The position numbers and the translations under genes were made by a program. Under the pieces are notes generated by a model. That model saw only the letters and a program-made list of their open reading frames with translations. It was not told where the DNA came from and ran no database searches. Shown in pieces: positions 1 to 9,464 of a stretch of DNA of 64,000 nucleotides. How positions within the stretch are numbered: position 1 is the stretch's first letter; the number at the start of each line of letters is the position of its first letter. Origin of the DNA: Flavobacterium daejeonense DSM 17708 (GTDB taxonomy: Bacteria; Bacteroidota; Bacteroidia; Flavobacteriales; Flavobacteriaceae). The stretch covers positions 186,001-250,000 of the forward strand of contig NZ_AUDK01000004.1 of the NCBI RefSeq assembly GCF_000425425.1. Direction: 5' to 3'.

Positions 1-728
1 AATGTTGTAAGCAGGAGCATAATGACCCAGGGTTTGTTTTTTACTAAATCGCCTAAATCTTCTTTAACACTTGATTTTTGTTCTGGTTTAGGAACAATAC
101 GCTCTTTTGTGGTGAAAAAAGTAATTAAAAGCATGATAGTTCCCACAATAGCCAGAATGGTCATTACTTTTTCAATACCGATTGCTTTATCGCCATTTCC
201 GGCACTTTTGATAATTCCTAGCATGAATACCTGCACAAAAAACTGAGCAAACATTACCGCAACAAACCGGTACGAGGATAAGCTGTTTCGCTCCGCCATT
301 TCTCCGGTAATTACGCCACTTAAGGCCGAATAGGGCAAGTTATTGGCAGCATATAGCAATAACAAACAGGAGTAGGTTATTACAGCATAAATTACTTTTC
401 CCTGATAAGCAAAATTTGGTGTGCTAAAAGCCAATAAGGCTACCACTCCTAAAGGAACCGAAGTCCATAAAATCCAGGGACGAAATTTTCCCCATTTTGA
501 ATTGGTTCTGTCAGCAATGGCACCAATAACCGGATTAAAAATAAATGCAGCTATCAATCCAACAATAAGCATAATTATCGAGGAATCAGTAGGGGATAAT
601 CCGTAAATATCGGTATAAAAATAAGCCAGATAAGTCATTAAGGTTTGGAAAACCAAATTGGCAGCTAAGTCACCCAGACTATATCCTATTTTTTCTTTTA
701 TGGATAATTTTTGTGAAGTCGTATTCAT
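1..728 (-). CDS. GPH-family sugar:cation symporter (partial, 3' end off window)
   Basis: The reading frame opens with ATG at 728 on the minus strand and stays open to base 1, so about 242 N-terminal residues are visible and the C-terminal half is missing. The protein begins MNTTSQKLSIKEKIGYSLGD, and KxxYxxGD plus the following hydrophobic helices are typical of the MelB/XynP-like glycoside-pentoside-hexuronide symporters. The motif ADRTNSKWGKFRPW between the second and third helices is the family's conserved cytoplasmic loop. It starts 9 bp after the GH10 xylanase stop and is the last visible gene of the GH67-GH115-GH10 operon. The inferred role is inner-membrane import of xylo-oligosaccharides or (methyl)glucuronate-bearing products. 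The substrate is inferred from context only. Confidence 0.85.
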   Translation of the reverse strand, partial: MNTTSQKLSIKEKIGYSLGDLAANLVFQTLMTYLAYFYTDIYGLSPTDSSIIMLIVGLIAAFIFNPVIGAIADRTNSKWGKFRPWILWTSVPLGVVALLAFSTPNFAYQGKVIYAVITYSCLLLLYAANNLPYSALSGVITGEMAERNSLSSYRFVAVMFAQFFVQVFMLGIIKSAGNGDKAIGIEKVMTILAIVGTIMLLITFFTTKERIVPKPEQKSSVKEDLGDLVKNKPWVIMLLLTT

Positions 729-737
729 GAAAGTTAT

Positions 738-1868
738 TTATTTGTTTTTTTGTTTTAAACTTAATACTTGATAATAGGCTTTCTTTGGCTGTAAATTAGC
801 ATCAAATAACAGAGGATAATCAGTTCTTCCTCTAATCGGGAAATCATTTAACCAGGACTGGGTATCATTGACTCCCCAGAAGGTAACTCTGCTTATTTTG
901 TCTTTGTGTTCCAGAAATAGTTTAAAGATATCCTCATAGCGTTGTGCAAGTTTAACCTGCATGGAATCTGGTAATGATTTAGGATAAGGATTCATTTTTT
1001 CATTATTTTCAAATCGTTGACTTACCTCGGCACCCTGTAATCCGAAAGGACTAGGTAATACAGATACATCAAGTTCAGTAATAGCAACTTTTACACCTAA
1101 ACTGGAATAAGCAAGAATACTTTTTTCTATTTCTTGAATTGTAGGTCTGTCAAGATGCCAGTGTCCCTGCATGCCAATACCGTCAATTTTAACTCCTTTT
1201 TCCTGTATTTTTTTTACCATTCTGATTACACCTTCTCTTTTTGCGGGATTTGTCATGCTGTAATCATTATAATAAAGATCAACTTTAGGGTCAGCTGCCG
1301 CTGCAAGTTGGAATGCCTTAGCTATAAAATCTTCCCCAAGTGTTTTTAAAAACACCGATTTTCTTAAACTTCCATCATCGTTGACTGCTTCATTAACAAC
1401 ATCCCATGAATTAATTAGACCTTTGTATTTTTTTACAATGGTAGTAATGTGGTTTTCGAATGCGGCATTCATTTCGACACTGTCTTTTATTTCAGAAAAC
1501 CATTTTGGTAATTGGCTATGCCAAATCAACGTATGCCCGTGAATAAACATATTGTGTTTTTTTCCGAAAGCCACATACTTATCGGTTGTTTTAAAATCAA
1601 ATTTATCTTTTTGCGGATGCACAAACATTGATTTCATGATGTTTTCAGCGGTAATGGCATTAAACTCTTTTGAAATAAACTGAGTTACCTTGGGGTCTTT
1701 TTCCTCAATTTGATTGACATCTAATGCGGTTCCAATATAAAAATCGCCATTAAAAGCATCTTTAAGCGAAGTGCCTGTAGTTGTCAATTTAGTATTGATT
1801 TTATTATTACAGCTACTTAAGGCAAAAACTGCCGAGAAGAAGAGTAAAATTGGTTTGGTTGATTTCAT
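738..1868 (-). CDS. GH10 endo-1,4-beta-xylanase, lipoprotein
   Basis: This 376-residue protein has a lipoprotein signal (lipobox ending SSC, Cys20). The GH10 barrel carries both catalytic signatures: WDVVNEAV with the acid/base Glu160, and ITELDVS with the nucleophile Glu265. Other GH10 hallmarks are HGHTLIWHSQLPKW and the late tryptophan motif TFWGVNDTQSWL. It cleaves the xylan backbone, and the lipobox places it on the outer membrane or in the periplasm. It lies 16 bp downstream of GH115 and 9 bp upstream of the symporter in the same operon. GH10 enzymes tolerate glucuronic acid decorations and produce aldouronic acids with the uronate at the non-reducing end, which are the substrate of the neighbouring GH67. 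Confidence 0.95.
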   Translation of the reverse strand: MKSTKPILLFFSAVFALSSCNNKINTKLTTTGTSLKDAFNGDFYIGTALDVNQIEEKDPKVTQFISKEFNAITAENIMKSMFVHPQKDKFDFKTTDKYVAFGKKHNMFIHGHTLIWHSQLPKWFSEIKDSVEMNAAFENHITTIVKKYKGLINSWDVVNEAVNDDGSLRKSVFLKTLGEDFIAKAFQLAAAADPKVDLYYNDYSMTNPAKREGVIRMVKKIQEKGVKIDGIGMQGHWHLDRPTIQEIEKSILAYSSLGVKVAITELDVSVLPSPFGLQGAEVSQRFENNEKMNPYPKSLPDSMQVKLAQRYEDIFKLFLEHKDKISRVTFWGVNDTQSWLNDFPIRGRTDYPLLFDANLQPKKAYYQVLSLKQKNK

Positions 1869-1884
1869 GTTTTATATTTTTTGA

Positions 1885-4794
1885 TTAATTTTTAATATTC
1901 AAACTTTGAGGAGGACCTAAATAACTTTGCTTTAAATTGCTTTTTTCTGTTTCGATTATAATTTTTTGTAGTACTAAGCCTTCGTCTACTCTAAAATAAT
2001 TTAGAGTATGATTGCCCTCTTGAATATCAAATTCGGTTGTAATCACTTTAATATTATCCGACACATTTTTATCCCAGTATTTAGGTACTTTTCCGTTATA
2101 ATCAAAAATATTAGGTTCTGAAGAATAATTTATTTGACTAGGTTTTTCGTTGTCAAAAGATAATCCATAGTAAAATCCTTCTCTTGTAGAATAGTTTATG
2201 GTTGGAGAAAAATAGAGTTGTACTTTAACTTTTCCAGAATGTTGAAAATTGACATTGTAAGTAAGTTTAGGAGAGTTTGGAGTTAATTCTACTCGTCCTT
2301 TTTTAATTGGTAAGGATATAACTCCGGCATTACTTTTACCTAAATTTTCAACCACTTCCCATTTAAAATCCTGAGATTCTGATTTATTTGAAAAATTTTC
2401 GGCATTGATGACGATATATCCATTGTTTTCTGCAAAGCCCTGAATCCCATCTTTGCTGAGGTTATTAGTTGTTATTGTAACCGGAATTTTTCTTCCTGCT
2501 CCTGAAATGATTGTTTCTGAAGTTTGAATGCCTTTAGGTGCTTTTTTCCAATTTATTTTAACGATGATACGTTCTTGTTGAGCAATTGTTCCTTTTCTTT
2601 TAGAAATCTGTATCCAATTAGATTTTGATGTAATTTTAAAATCAAAAGCTTTACTTCCCCGGTTAAAAATATCAATGTAAGAGCTATTATTTGAAAAAGT
2701 ACTTAATTCAGCTAATGTGGCTGCTTCGCCGGAGTTAGGCCACCATTGTGTGTTGCCTTCAACAGCGACTCCCATTTCGGCTTTTTCCGGAATTACAATT
2801 GTTTTAGTTTCGGGAATTATATTGGTTTTAGGATCCTGCCAGTTGGTATAGCCAATATGAGTTTGGGACATCATGTGATTCCATTTTCCATTAGCCATTG
2901 TTTTCTGGTAATAGTTAGAAAGTTCAGCATCTTTGCTAAACAATGTTTTTACTTTATCAGCATATTGATTAGTAGCTGCTCTTCCCTGACTGGCATACCA
3001 ATTGTTTTTTGCTGCCGTGACATACAATTCATTTAAATTAGCACTTGCTAAGACAGGATAAAATACTAATTGATAAAAAGCATCTTTATATTCCGGACTT
3101 AGTTTTTCATTTACTGCTTGTGCTTTTTGTACCAATTCGTTATAGTTTGCCACTATGTTTTCGGCTTCGTTATAATGAATTAAACTATAGGTTGAAGGAT
3201 TTAATAGTTCAGGTTTTCGATTTGAATTGTACTTGCTGTACATTTTTAATATTTCAGCAATAGCATTGGCATTTTGTGCACCAAAATTCGCTGTAGCCCA
3301 TTGGGTATAATAATCTTGTAAATTAGCTGCATTCCAATATTCAGGATTCCAGGCATAATCTAAGAAGAATTCTATAGGAAATTCCATAGGTTTTATATCA
3401 CCCACATTTACAATCCATACTTTATCAGCTCCGTGTTCATAAGCGAGATGCATTTGTTCCCAGGTGCGTTCAATTTGGTTGGTGTTAATCCATTTGTAAC
3501 TTCTGGGACCACCTACGTAATCAAAGTGGTAATAGATTCCAAAACCTCCTTGACGCGGCTTTGCATTCAATTCAGGTAGTTTTCTTAAATTACCCCAGTT
3601 GTCATCACATAGTAATAAGGTTACATCATCCGGGACTTGCATTCCTTTGTCATAGTATTCCTGAACTTCTTTATACAAAGCCCAAATTTGAGGTGTTTCT
3701 TCAGCAGGTTTTTGGGTTACGTTACTAATGATTTCACGTTGTGTTTTTACAATTTTTTCTAAAAGTTCAATCGCAGTACCTTCGGTCATAGGTTCGTCTC
3801 CATCGCCGCGCATACCAATGGTAACCAGTGTTTCTTTAGTCCCCATTCGTTGGATTCCATCTGTCCAGAATTTCTTTAAACTTTCCGGATTTTTATTAAA
3901 ATCCCATTCGCCATTAACAGCCTTATTCCATTCTCCATGCGCTTTTGCTAATGGTTCGTGATGCGAAGTTCCCATGACAATACCATATTCGTCAGCTAAA
4001 ATTCCGTTTTGAGGATCATCTGCATAAAACTTTTCACTCCACATAGCAGGCCATAAATAATTTCCTTTCAGTCTTAAGATTAACTCAAAAACTTTGTCGT
4101 AAAATTTCGCATTGAATTTTCCATAATTTTCACGAACCCAACCGGTAAGAGCAGGCGCTTCGTCATTGATAAAAATGCCCCGGTATTTTACTTTTGGTAC
4201 ACCCAAAGTATGAATCCCTGGTAAAACATGTAATTCCGATTGTTTTTTTACAGGAACATCAGCCCAAAAATACCAGGGAGATACACCAATTTGATTTGAT
4301 AAATCATACATGCCGTAAATTGTTCCTCTTTTGTCTGAACCTGCTATTACTAAAGCTCTTTTTATGTTTTTTGTTGGGTTTTCTACAATTTGAGTGGTGA
4401 ATTTTTCCCATTTTCCAGTTAGTTCAGCGGCATTTATTTTTCCGGCTTTAGCTAATTGATCGATAATAGTACTATGTCCGAGTGTACCAATGATGATGAC
4501 ATTTTCGGTTTCCTGATTTTTGTTTTCTAATTTTTTAGCGTGCAAATCAGTTACATTATAAAGATCATTTTCTAAATGTCCTGCAACACGTAAAACACCC
4601 GCAAAATCATTATCACTTACTAAGATTGAGGCAATTTTACCTTTGGTTGCAATAGGAAAACTTCCTTTTGTAGTTGAATTAGTTACATATTTATTAGGAT
4701 TGATTGCATAGTTGTTCTGAACAGTCAAAATCAATACTATCAATAAAGTATAAAAGCTATATTTTTTGATTATGTTGTTCATTCTATTTTTCAA
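1885..4794 (-). CDS. GH115 xylan alpha-1,2-glucuronidase
   Basis: The protein has 969 residues, the usual size for GH115 (about 800-1000). After an N-terminal membrane-spanning signal it has an alpha/beta domain (roughly residues 50-190), then the barrel, which opens with the recognisable YRGIFINDEAPALTGW. Further family-like stretches are NYLWPAMWSEKFYADDP, GTSHHEPLAKAHGEWNK, IGMRGDGDEPM and LLLCDDNWGNLRKLP. A C-terminal beta-rich part (about 690-969) follows. GH115 removes 4-O-methyl-glucuronic acid from internal as well as terminal xylose residues of glucuronoxylan. It is the second gene of a minus-strand operon, 34 bp after the GH67 stop. Having GH115 beside GH67 means both internal and terminal uronates can be removed. 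Confidence 0.93.
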   Translation of the reverse strand: MKNRMNNIIKKYSFYTLLIVLILTVQNNYAINPNKYVTNSTTKGSFPIATKGKIASILVSDNDFAGVLRVAGHLENDLYNVTDLHAKKLENKNQETENVIIIGTLGHSTIIDQLAKAGKINAAELTGKWEKFTTQIVENPTKNIKRALVIAGSDKRGTIYGMYDLSNQIGVSPWYFWADVPVKKQSELHVLPGIHTLGVPKVKYRGIFINDEAPALTGWVRENYGKFNAKFYDKVFELILRLKGNYLWPAMWSEKFYADDPQNGILADEYGIVMGTSHHEPLAKAHGEWNKAVNGEWDFNKNPESLKKFWTDGIQRMGTKETLVTIGMRGDGDEPMTEGTAIELLEKIVKTQREIISNVTQKPAEETPQIWALYKEVQEYYDKGMQVPDDVTLLLCDDNWGNLRKLPELNAKPRQGGFGIYYHFDYVGGPRSYKWINTNQIERTWEQMHLAYEHGADKVWIVNVGDIKPMEFPIEFFLDYAWNPEYWNAANLQDYYTQWATANFGAQNANAIAEILKMYSKYNSNRKPELLNPSTYSLIHYNEAENIVANYNELVQKAQAVNEKLSPEYKDAFYQLVFYPVLASANLNELYVTAAKNNWYASQGRAATNQYADKVKTLFSKDAELSNYYQKTMANGKWNHMMSQTHIGYTNWQDPKTNIIPETKTIVIPEKAEMGVAVEGNTQWWPNSGEAATLAELSTFSNNSSYIDIFNRGSKAFDFKITSKSNWIQISKRKGTIAQQERIIVKINWKKAPKGIQTSETIISGAGRKIPVTITTNNLSKDGIQGFAENNGYIVINAENFSNKSESQDFKWEVVENLGKSNAGVISLPIKKGRVELTPNSPKLTYNVNFQHSGKVKVQLYFSPTINYSTREGFYYGLSFDNEKPSQINYSSEPNIFDYNGKVPKYWDKNVSDNIKVITTEFDIQEGNHTLNYFRVDEGLVLQKIIIETEKSNLKQSYLGPPQSLNIKN

Positions 4795-4828
4795 TCCTTT
4801 ATTCTAATTTGTACTATTCTGTTTTTTA

Positions 4829-7021
4829 TTAATTATTTCCCGGAGCAAATGGAAATTTGAGTGATTCAAAATACTCTAGGGTTTGTGTCGGTTTTTCAAC
4901 TCCATTAGGTAATTCTTTACCAGAATATTGTTGAAAATAGAGTAAACAGGCATCACGCCACCATTTGGCTTCTTTGTGTTGAATATTTAAAAGCATTTCC
5001 ACTTCATGAAAACGTTGTTCATCAACATAAGGTTTTATCTTGTTCCAGGTGTTTTGCATACTGGCCACCTGATTTACTCCTTCCTGATATTTTAGTGCCA
5101 AGGAATTCCAAAGTGTAGCTCCATTTTTTAGTTTATAATCCCAGGATACATGATGAAACCACAATAAGTTTTTTTCTGGACAATTGGCTATATCGTTAAA
5201 TTCTTTTGCTACTTCGGGAGCGTATTGTGCGGTTGCATTGCTTCCGGTTGAAGAACGGTCAAATCCAATTCCATTTTTATCGGCTTTATGGTAATAGACT
5301 GGATTCCATTCGGGTCTGGATAAATTACTCACCCAGGGACCTGGGCCATAATGATGTCCTGTATCCATAATATGATGTAAACCTAGAGGAGTCATATAAT
5401 TGACAACGGCTTCTCTGGAATTTATTATCATTTCTTGAACAGGCAAAACAAATTTTTCATCATTAGAAAAGGTCATGCGCAACCATTCATCTGCAATGGT
5501 TTTTGAATCTAAGTTTGGATTCCAGGCCAGACGCCCAAATCCATACCAATTGGCTTGAGCAAAAGGATGTCCGCACCAATTGAGGTCACTGCCAATGTTT
5601 GCAACCCCGGCTATTCCTGTTAATTGATGATTATCTAAAGAACCGTCTATGATTTTTGTAATACTTGAACCTTTCCCTTTGCTGAAGGTATCTGCTTCTA
5701 AAGTTTCCTGAAATAATTTTGGAAGAAATACTAAATGCGTACTAAATCCTAAATATTCCTGAGTGATTTGAAATTCCATCATTAAAGGAGTTTTGGGCAT
5801 TGCACCGAATAATGGATGAAATGGTTCTCTAGGCTGAAAATCGATTGCTCCGTTTTTAACCTGGACGATTACATTATCTCTAAATTTTCCATCATAAGGA
5901 ACAAATTCGCTATAGGCTTGTTTGGCTCTGTCATCGGTATTGTGTTCAGAATATACAAAAGCCCTCCACATGACGATACCGCCAAAAGGAGCTAAGGCAT
6001 CCGCAAGCATATTGGCTCCATCCACATGATTTCTGCCATAATTTTGTGGTCCAGGCTGTCCCTCAGAGTTGGCTTTAACTAAAAATCCTCCAAAGTCAGG
6101 AATGTAATTATAGATTTCTTTGGCTTTATCTTTCCACCATTGTTGAACTTCAGAAGACAAAGGATCAGCAGTTTTTAATTTTCCAATTTCGATAGGAGCA
6201 GAAAAACGAGCTGTTAAATATACTTTTATTCCATAAGGTCTAAAAGTATTGGCCAAAGCCTGTACTTTTTCTAAATATTGCGGGGTTAATATCAATGCAT
6301 TGGCATTTACATTATTTAAAACGGTTCCGTTGATACCTATAGAAGCATTGGCACGCGCATAATCAATATAACGTTGGTCTATAAAGTCGGGTAATTTTTG
6401 CCAATTCCAAATAGACGATCCTGCATAACCCCTCTCTACGGTTTCGTTTAAATTATCCCAATGATTCAAAATGCGAACTTTTGTTTTTGGGGAATCAATT
6501 ATGTCTAAATTATTGATGGATTGATTGGTTTGAAGTAATCGTAAATAGTGAAATACACCATATAAAACACCAATATCTTTCTTGGCAGTAATTAAAATTT
6601 GAGGTTTGTTTTTTAACTGAATTGTTTTAATGACAAAGCCTTCATTATTTATTTTCTGTAATTCAGTTTTTGTTTGATCTAGTAATTCCGGTGATAAATT
6701 TGACTGATTGGCAAGAATGATATTGGCTGATTCAGCTGTTTTGTTTGATAACGGGACTGTTTTGTTAATTAGACTTTTGAAGGCATTCTGTAATTCTTTT
6801 GTGGCAATTTTAATTGTTTCTGAATTCCCAATCGTCACAATATTTTTGTTTTTTTCTTGGTATTCGGTTATTCTTTCTGAATTTACAACTTTATTATATT
6901 GAAGCCACAATTTATAGTCTGTTTGGGCTATTGTTTTCTGGATACCAAAGAGTAGTACCAATGCATATAGGAAAGTTGGATTTTTAGGAATATTTATAAA
7001 AAATAATTTAATTGAGTTCAT
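4829..7021 (-). CDS. GH67 alpha-glucuronidase
   Basis: The 730-residue length is typical of GH67. A hydrophobic N-terminus (residues about 12-33, ending KTIAQ) acts as a signal peptide. The barrel opens with HWDNLNETVERGYAGSSIW, a GH67 hallmark. Aligning from memory with Cellvibrio GlcA67A, the acid is Glu320 in KANSEGQPGP and the base pair is Asp394 (NGAIDFQPREP) and Glu422 (FQITQEYLG). The 28-residue spacing between the last two matches that enzyme. GH67 releases (methyl)glucuronic acid from the non-reducing-end xylose of oligosaccharides made by GH10 xylanase, which is encoded two genes downstream. It is the first gene of its operon and is divergent from GH3 across a 186-bp control region. 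Confidence 0.95.
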   Translation of the reverse strand: MNSIKLFFINIPKNPTFLYALVLLFGIQKTIAQTDYKLWLQYNKVVNSERITEYQEKNKNIVTIGNSETIKIATKELQNAFKSLINKTVPLSNKTAESANIILANQSNLSPELLDQTKTELQKINNEGFVIKTIQLKNKPQILITAKKDIGVLYGVFHYLRLLQTNQSINNLDIIDSPKTKVRILNHWDNLNETVERGYAGSSIWNWQKLPDFIDQRYIDYARANASIGINGTVLNNVNANALILTPQYLEKVQALANTFRPYGIKVYLTARFSAPIEIGKLKTADPLSSEVQQWWKDKAKEIYNYIPDFGGFLVKANSEGQPGPQNYGRNHVDGANMLADALAPFGGIVMWRAFVYSEHNTDDRAKQAYSEFVPYDGKFRDNVIVQVKNGAIDFQPREPFHPLFGAMPKTPLMMEFQITQEYLGFSTHLVFLPKLFQETLEADTFSKGKGSSITKIIDGSLDNHQLTGIAGVANIGSDLNWCGHPFAQANWYGFGRLAWNPNLDSKTIADEWLRMTFSNDEKFVLPVQEMIINSREAVVNYMTPLGLHHIMDTGHHYGPGPWVSNLSRPEWNPVYYHKADKNGIGFDRSSTGSNATAQYAPEVAKEFNDIANCPEKNLLWFHHVSWDYKLKNGATLWNSLALKYQEGVNQVASMQNTWNKIKPYVDEQRFHEVEMLLNIQHKEAKWWRDACLLYFQQYSGKELPNGVEKPTQTLEYFESLKFPFAPGNN

Positions 7022-7093
7022 TTGGTTAGCTAATTAAATACTATTGATCGTATGAATTTATTTTTTTATTCGATGCTATAATTTTTTTTGTTT

Positions 7094-7112
7094 TATATTT
7101 GCAATCGGTTGC
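7094..7112 (+). promoter_or_regulatory. GH3-operon promoter -7 box overlapping a LacI-type operator
   Basis: TATATTTG at 7094-7101 fits the Bacteroidota -7 consensus TAnnTTTG exactly. Starting on its last base, GCAATCGGTTGC (7101-7112) is a 12-bp near-palindrome (10 of 12 positions symmetric) with the central CG usual in LacI-family operators. It would cover the predicted transcription start (about 7108), a classic repression position. The same CAATCG core recurs as a perfect palindrome upstream of the LacI gene. The site lies in the divergent GH67/GH3 intergenic region and could affect both directions. I see no convincing -7 box for the GH67 side. Confidence 0.55.
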
Positions 7113-7207
7113 GTAAAAGTAAAGCATAGAAATATAATAAAAAAATTTTATGTTATTTTTTTTATATTCCTAATGATTTTTATTAAAAAGTAAAAAATAT
7201 TTAAATT

Positions 7208-9448
7208 ATGAAGAGATTTTGTTGTTATTCTGTTTTGGTACTCTTGTTTTTTACCATTTTGCCTTGTAAAGCACAATTGAAGGCAAAAAATGATGGATTA
7301 TTTAGGTTTAATAATCCTTCTTTGCCAATTGATGCACGCGTACAGGATTTAATTTCCAGATTAACATTGGAAGAAAAAATTGAGCAAATGATGAATAGTA
7401 CTCCGGAAATTAAAAGGCTCAATATAGCGCCTTATGATTATTGGAATGAAGCTTTACATGGAGTGGGGCGATCCGGAGTTGCAACTGTTTTTCCGCAGGC
7501 TATTGGTTTAAGGGCGACTTTTGATACCGATTTGGCATACAAAGTTTCCAGTGCAATTTCTGATGAAGCCAGAGCCATGCATAATGTAGCAAAAGCGAAA
7601 GGAAATCATTTAAGGTATAGCGGATTGACATTTTGGACGCCTAATATTAATATTTTTAGAGATCCAAGATGGGGACGCGGACAGGAAACTTACGGGGAAG
7701 ATCCGTTTTTAACTGCACAAATAGGAACAGCGTTTGTGAAAGGTTTACAAGGAGATAATCCAAATTATTTAAAAACGGCGGCCTGCGCCAAACATTTTGC
7801 CGTTCACAGCGGCCCTGAAAAAGTGAGGCATGGTTTTAATGCCGAGGCAACACCTAAAGATTTATGGGAAACTTATTTGCCGGCTTTTCAATCTTTGGTT
7901 GAAGAGGCAAAGGTAGAATCGGTAATGTGTGCTTATAATAGTACTAACGGTGAACCTTGTTGCGCCAATAAATATTTAATTAGTGACGTACTAAAAAAGC
8001 AATGGAATTTTAAGGGTCATATTGTTACAGATTGCGGGGCGATTGAGGATTTTTTTACAACCAAAGATAATGGTGGTCATGGAGTTTCTAAAAGCAAAGC
8101 CGAAGCTGCCGCACTTGTTTTAAAAAGCGGAATCAGTTTAAATTGCGGGAGTTCTTTTTCAGGTTTGTCAGAAGCGGTGAAATTAGGTTTGGTGAGTGAA
8201 AAAGAAATCGATGCGCAATTAGCAGTTCTTTTGAAAACAAGATTTAAATTAGGTTTATTCGATCCAATGGGAAGTAATCCTTATGATGTTATTTCGTATG
8301 AGGTTGTTAATAGTGCCAATCATAGAGCTTTGGCAAAAGAAGTGGCTCAAAAAAGTATTGTTTTGTTAAAGAATAATGGTGTTTTACCTCTAAAAACCAA
8401 TCTTCCAAGATATTTCGTCACAGGACCAAATGCGTCCAGTATTGAGGTACTATTAGGAAATTATTATGGAATTAATCCAAATATGGTAACTATTTTGGAA
8501 GGAATTACATCGGCAATTAGTGCTGAGAGCCAATTAGAATACCGCTTAGGTGCGATGCTCAATAAACCATCAATAAATCCGATTAATTATGCAACCGGAA
8601 ATGCCGGAAGCAGCGATGTGACGATTGTGGTTTTAGGGGTTTCAAGTACTTTAGAAGGAGAGGAAGGTGATTCGATTGATTCTAATTCAGCCGGAGACAG
8701 ATTGAATTATAATTTGCCTGAAAATCAAATAGCGTATCTTAGAGATTTAAGAAAAACAGCCAATAAAAAATCCGATAATAGAAATCCGATAGTTGCTGTT
8801 GTAACAGGCGGAAGTCCGATGAATTTAGCCGAAGTTCAGGAATTGGCTGATGCCGTTTTGCTTGTTTGGTATCCCGGAGAAGAAGGAGGAAATGCTGTCG
8901 CAGATATTCTTTTTGGAAAAGTGGCTCCTTCTGGAAAATTACCAATTACTTTCCCAAAATCTTTAGATCAATTGCCTCCTTTTGAGGATTATTCGATGAA
9001 AGGCAGAACTTATAAATACATGAATGTTGCCCCAATGTATCCTTTTGGTTTTGGGTTGAGCTATACTAATTTTACTTATAGTGAAGCTAAAATTTCTAAA
9101 AATAAAATTTCTAAAAAAGAGGACGTAACTGTAACGGTAAAAGTGACCAATACAGGTCAGGTTAAATCAGACGAAGTAGTGCAATTGTATGTATCCGATT
9201 TAAAAGCGTCTGTTGATGTTCCTAATTTTCAATTGAATGCAGTCAAACGAATTAGCTTAGAAGCGGGTGAATCTAAAGAAGTATCTTTTCAGTTGATACC
9301 AAAAGCTTTTGAAATAGTAAAAATGGATGGATCAAAAATGATAGAATCGGGAGATTTTAAAATTCATGTAGGAGGTTCCAGTCCAATGAAAAGAAGTTTT
9401 GAATTGGGTGCGCCAAAAATGGCAGAAATACTATTAACTGTGAAATAA
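7208..9448 (+). CDS. GH3 beta-xylosidase-type glycoside hydrolase
   Basis: This 746-residue secreted protein (signal peptide ending near CKAQ) has the GH3 N-terminal barrel, a C-terminal alpha/beta sandwich and a final fibronectin type III-like domain (about 640-725). The nucleophile is Asp275 in IVTDCGAIEDF. KHFAVHSGPEKVRH provides the KH(F) sugar-binding motif, and YDYWNEALHGVGRSG matches xylosidase-type GH3 enzymes. It would remove xylose from the non-reducing end of xylo-oligosaccharides in the periplasm, finishing the work of GH10, GH67 and GH115. It is followed after 16 bp by the SGNH esterase in the same operon. Beta-glucosidase or arabinofuranosidase activity cannot be excluded. Confidence 0.88.
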   Translation: MKRFCCYSVLVLLFFTILPCKAQLKAKNDGLFRFNNPSLPIDARVQDLISRLTLEEKIEQMMNSTPEIKRLNIAPYDYWNEALHGVGRSGVATVFPQAIGLRATFDTDLAYKVSSAISDEARAMHNVAKAKGNHLRYSGLTFWTPNINIFRDPRWGRGQETYGEDPFLTAQIGTAFVKGLQGDNPNYLKTAACAKHFAVHSGPEKVRHGFNAEATPKDLWETYLPAFQSLVEEAKVESVMCAYNSTNGEPCCANKYLISDVLKKQWNFKGHIVTDCGAIEDFFTTKDNGGHGVSKSKAEAAALVLKSGISLNCGSSFSGLSEAVKLGLVSEKEIDAQLAVLLKTRFKLGLFDPMGSNPYDVISYEVVNSANHRALAKEVAQKSIVLLKNNGVLPLKTNLPRYFVTGPNASSIEVLLGNYYGINPNMVTILEGITSAISAESQLEYRLGAMLNKPSINPINYATGNAGSSDVTIVVLGVSSTLEGEEGDSIDSNSAGDRLNYNLPENQIAYLRDLRKTANKKSDNRNPIVAVVTGGSPMNLAEVQELADAVLLVWYPGEEGGNAVADILFGKVAPSGKLPITFPKSLDQLPPFEDYSMKGRTYKYMNVAPMYPFGFGLSYTNFTYSEAKISKNKISKKEDVTVTVKVTNTGQVKSDEVVQLYVSDLKASVDVPNFQLNAVKRISLEAGESKEVSFQLIPKAFEIVKMDGSKMIESGDFKIHVGGSSPMKRSFELGAPKMAEILLTVK

Positions 9449-9464
9449 CTAAAAAATCGAAGTA

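Noticed and set aside
1-700. Short plus-strand frames (74 and 61 residues)
   Set aside because: They lie antisense to the symporter gene, whose minus-strand frame is open throughout and matches a known family.
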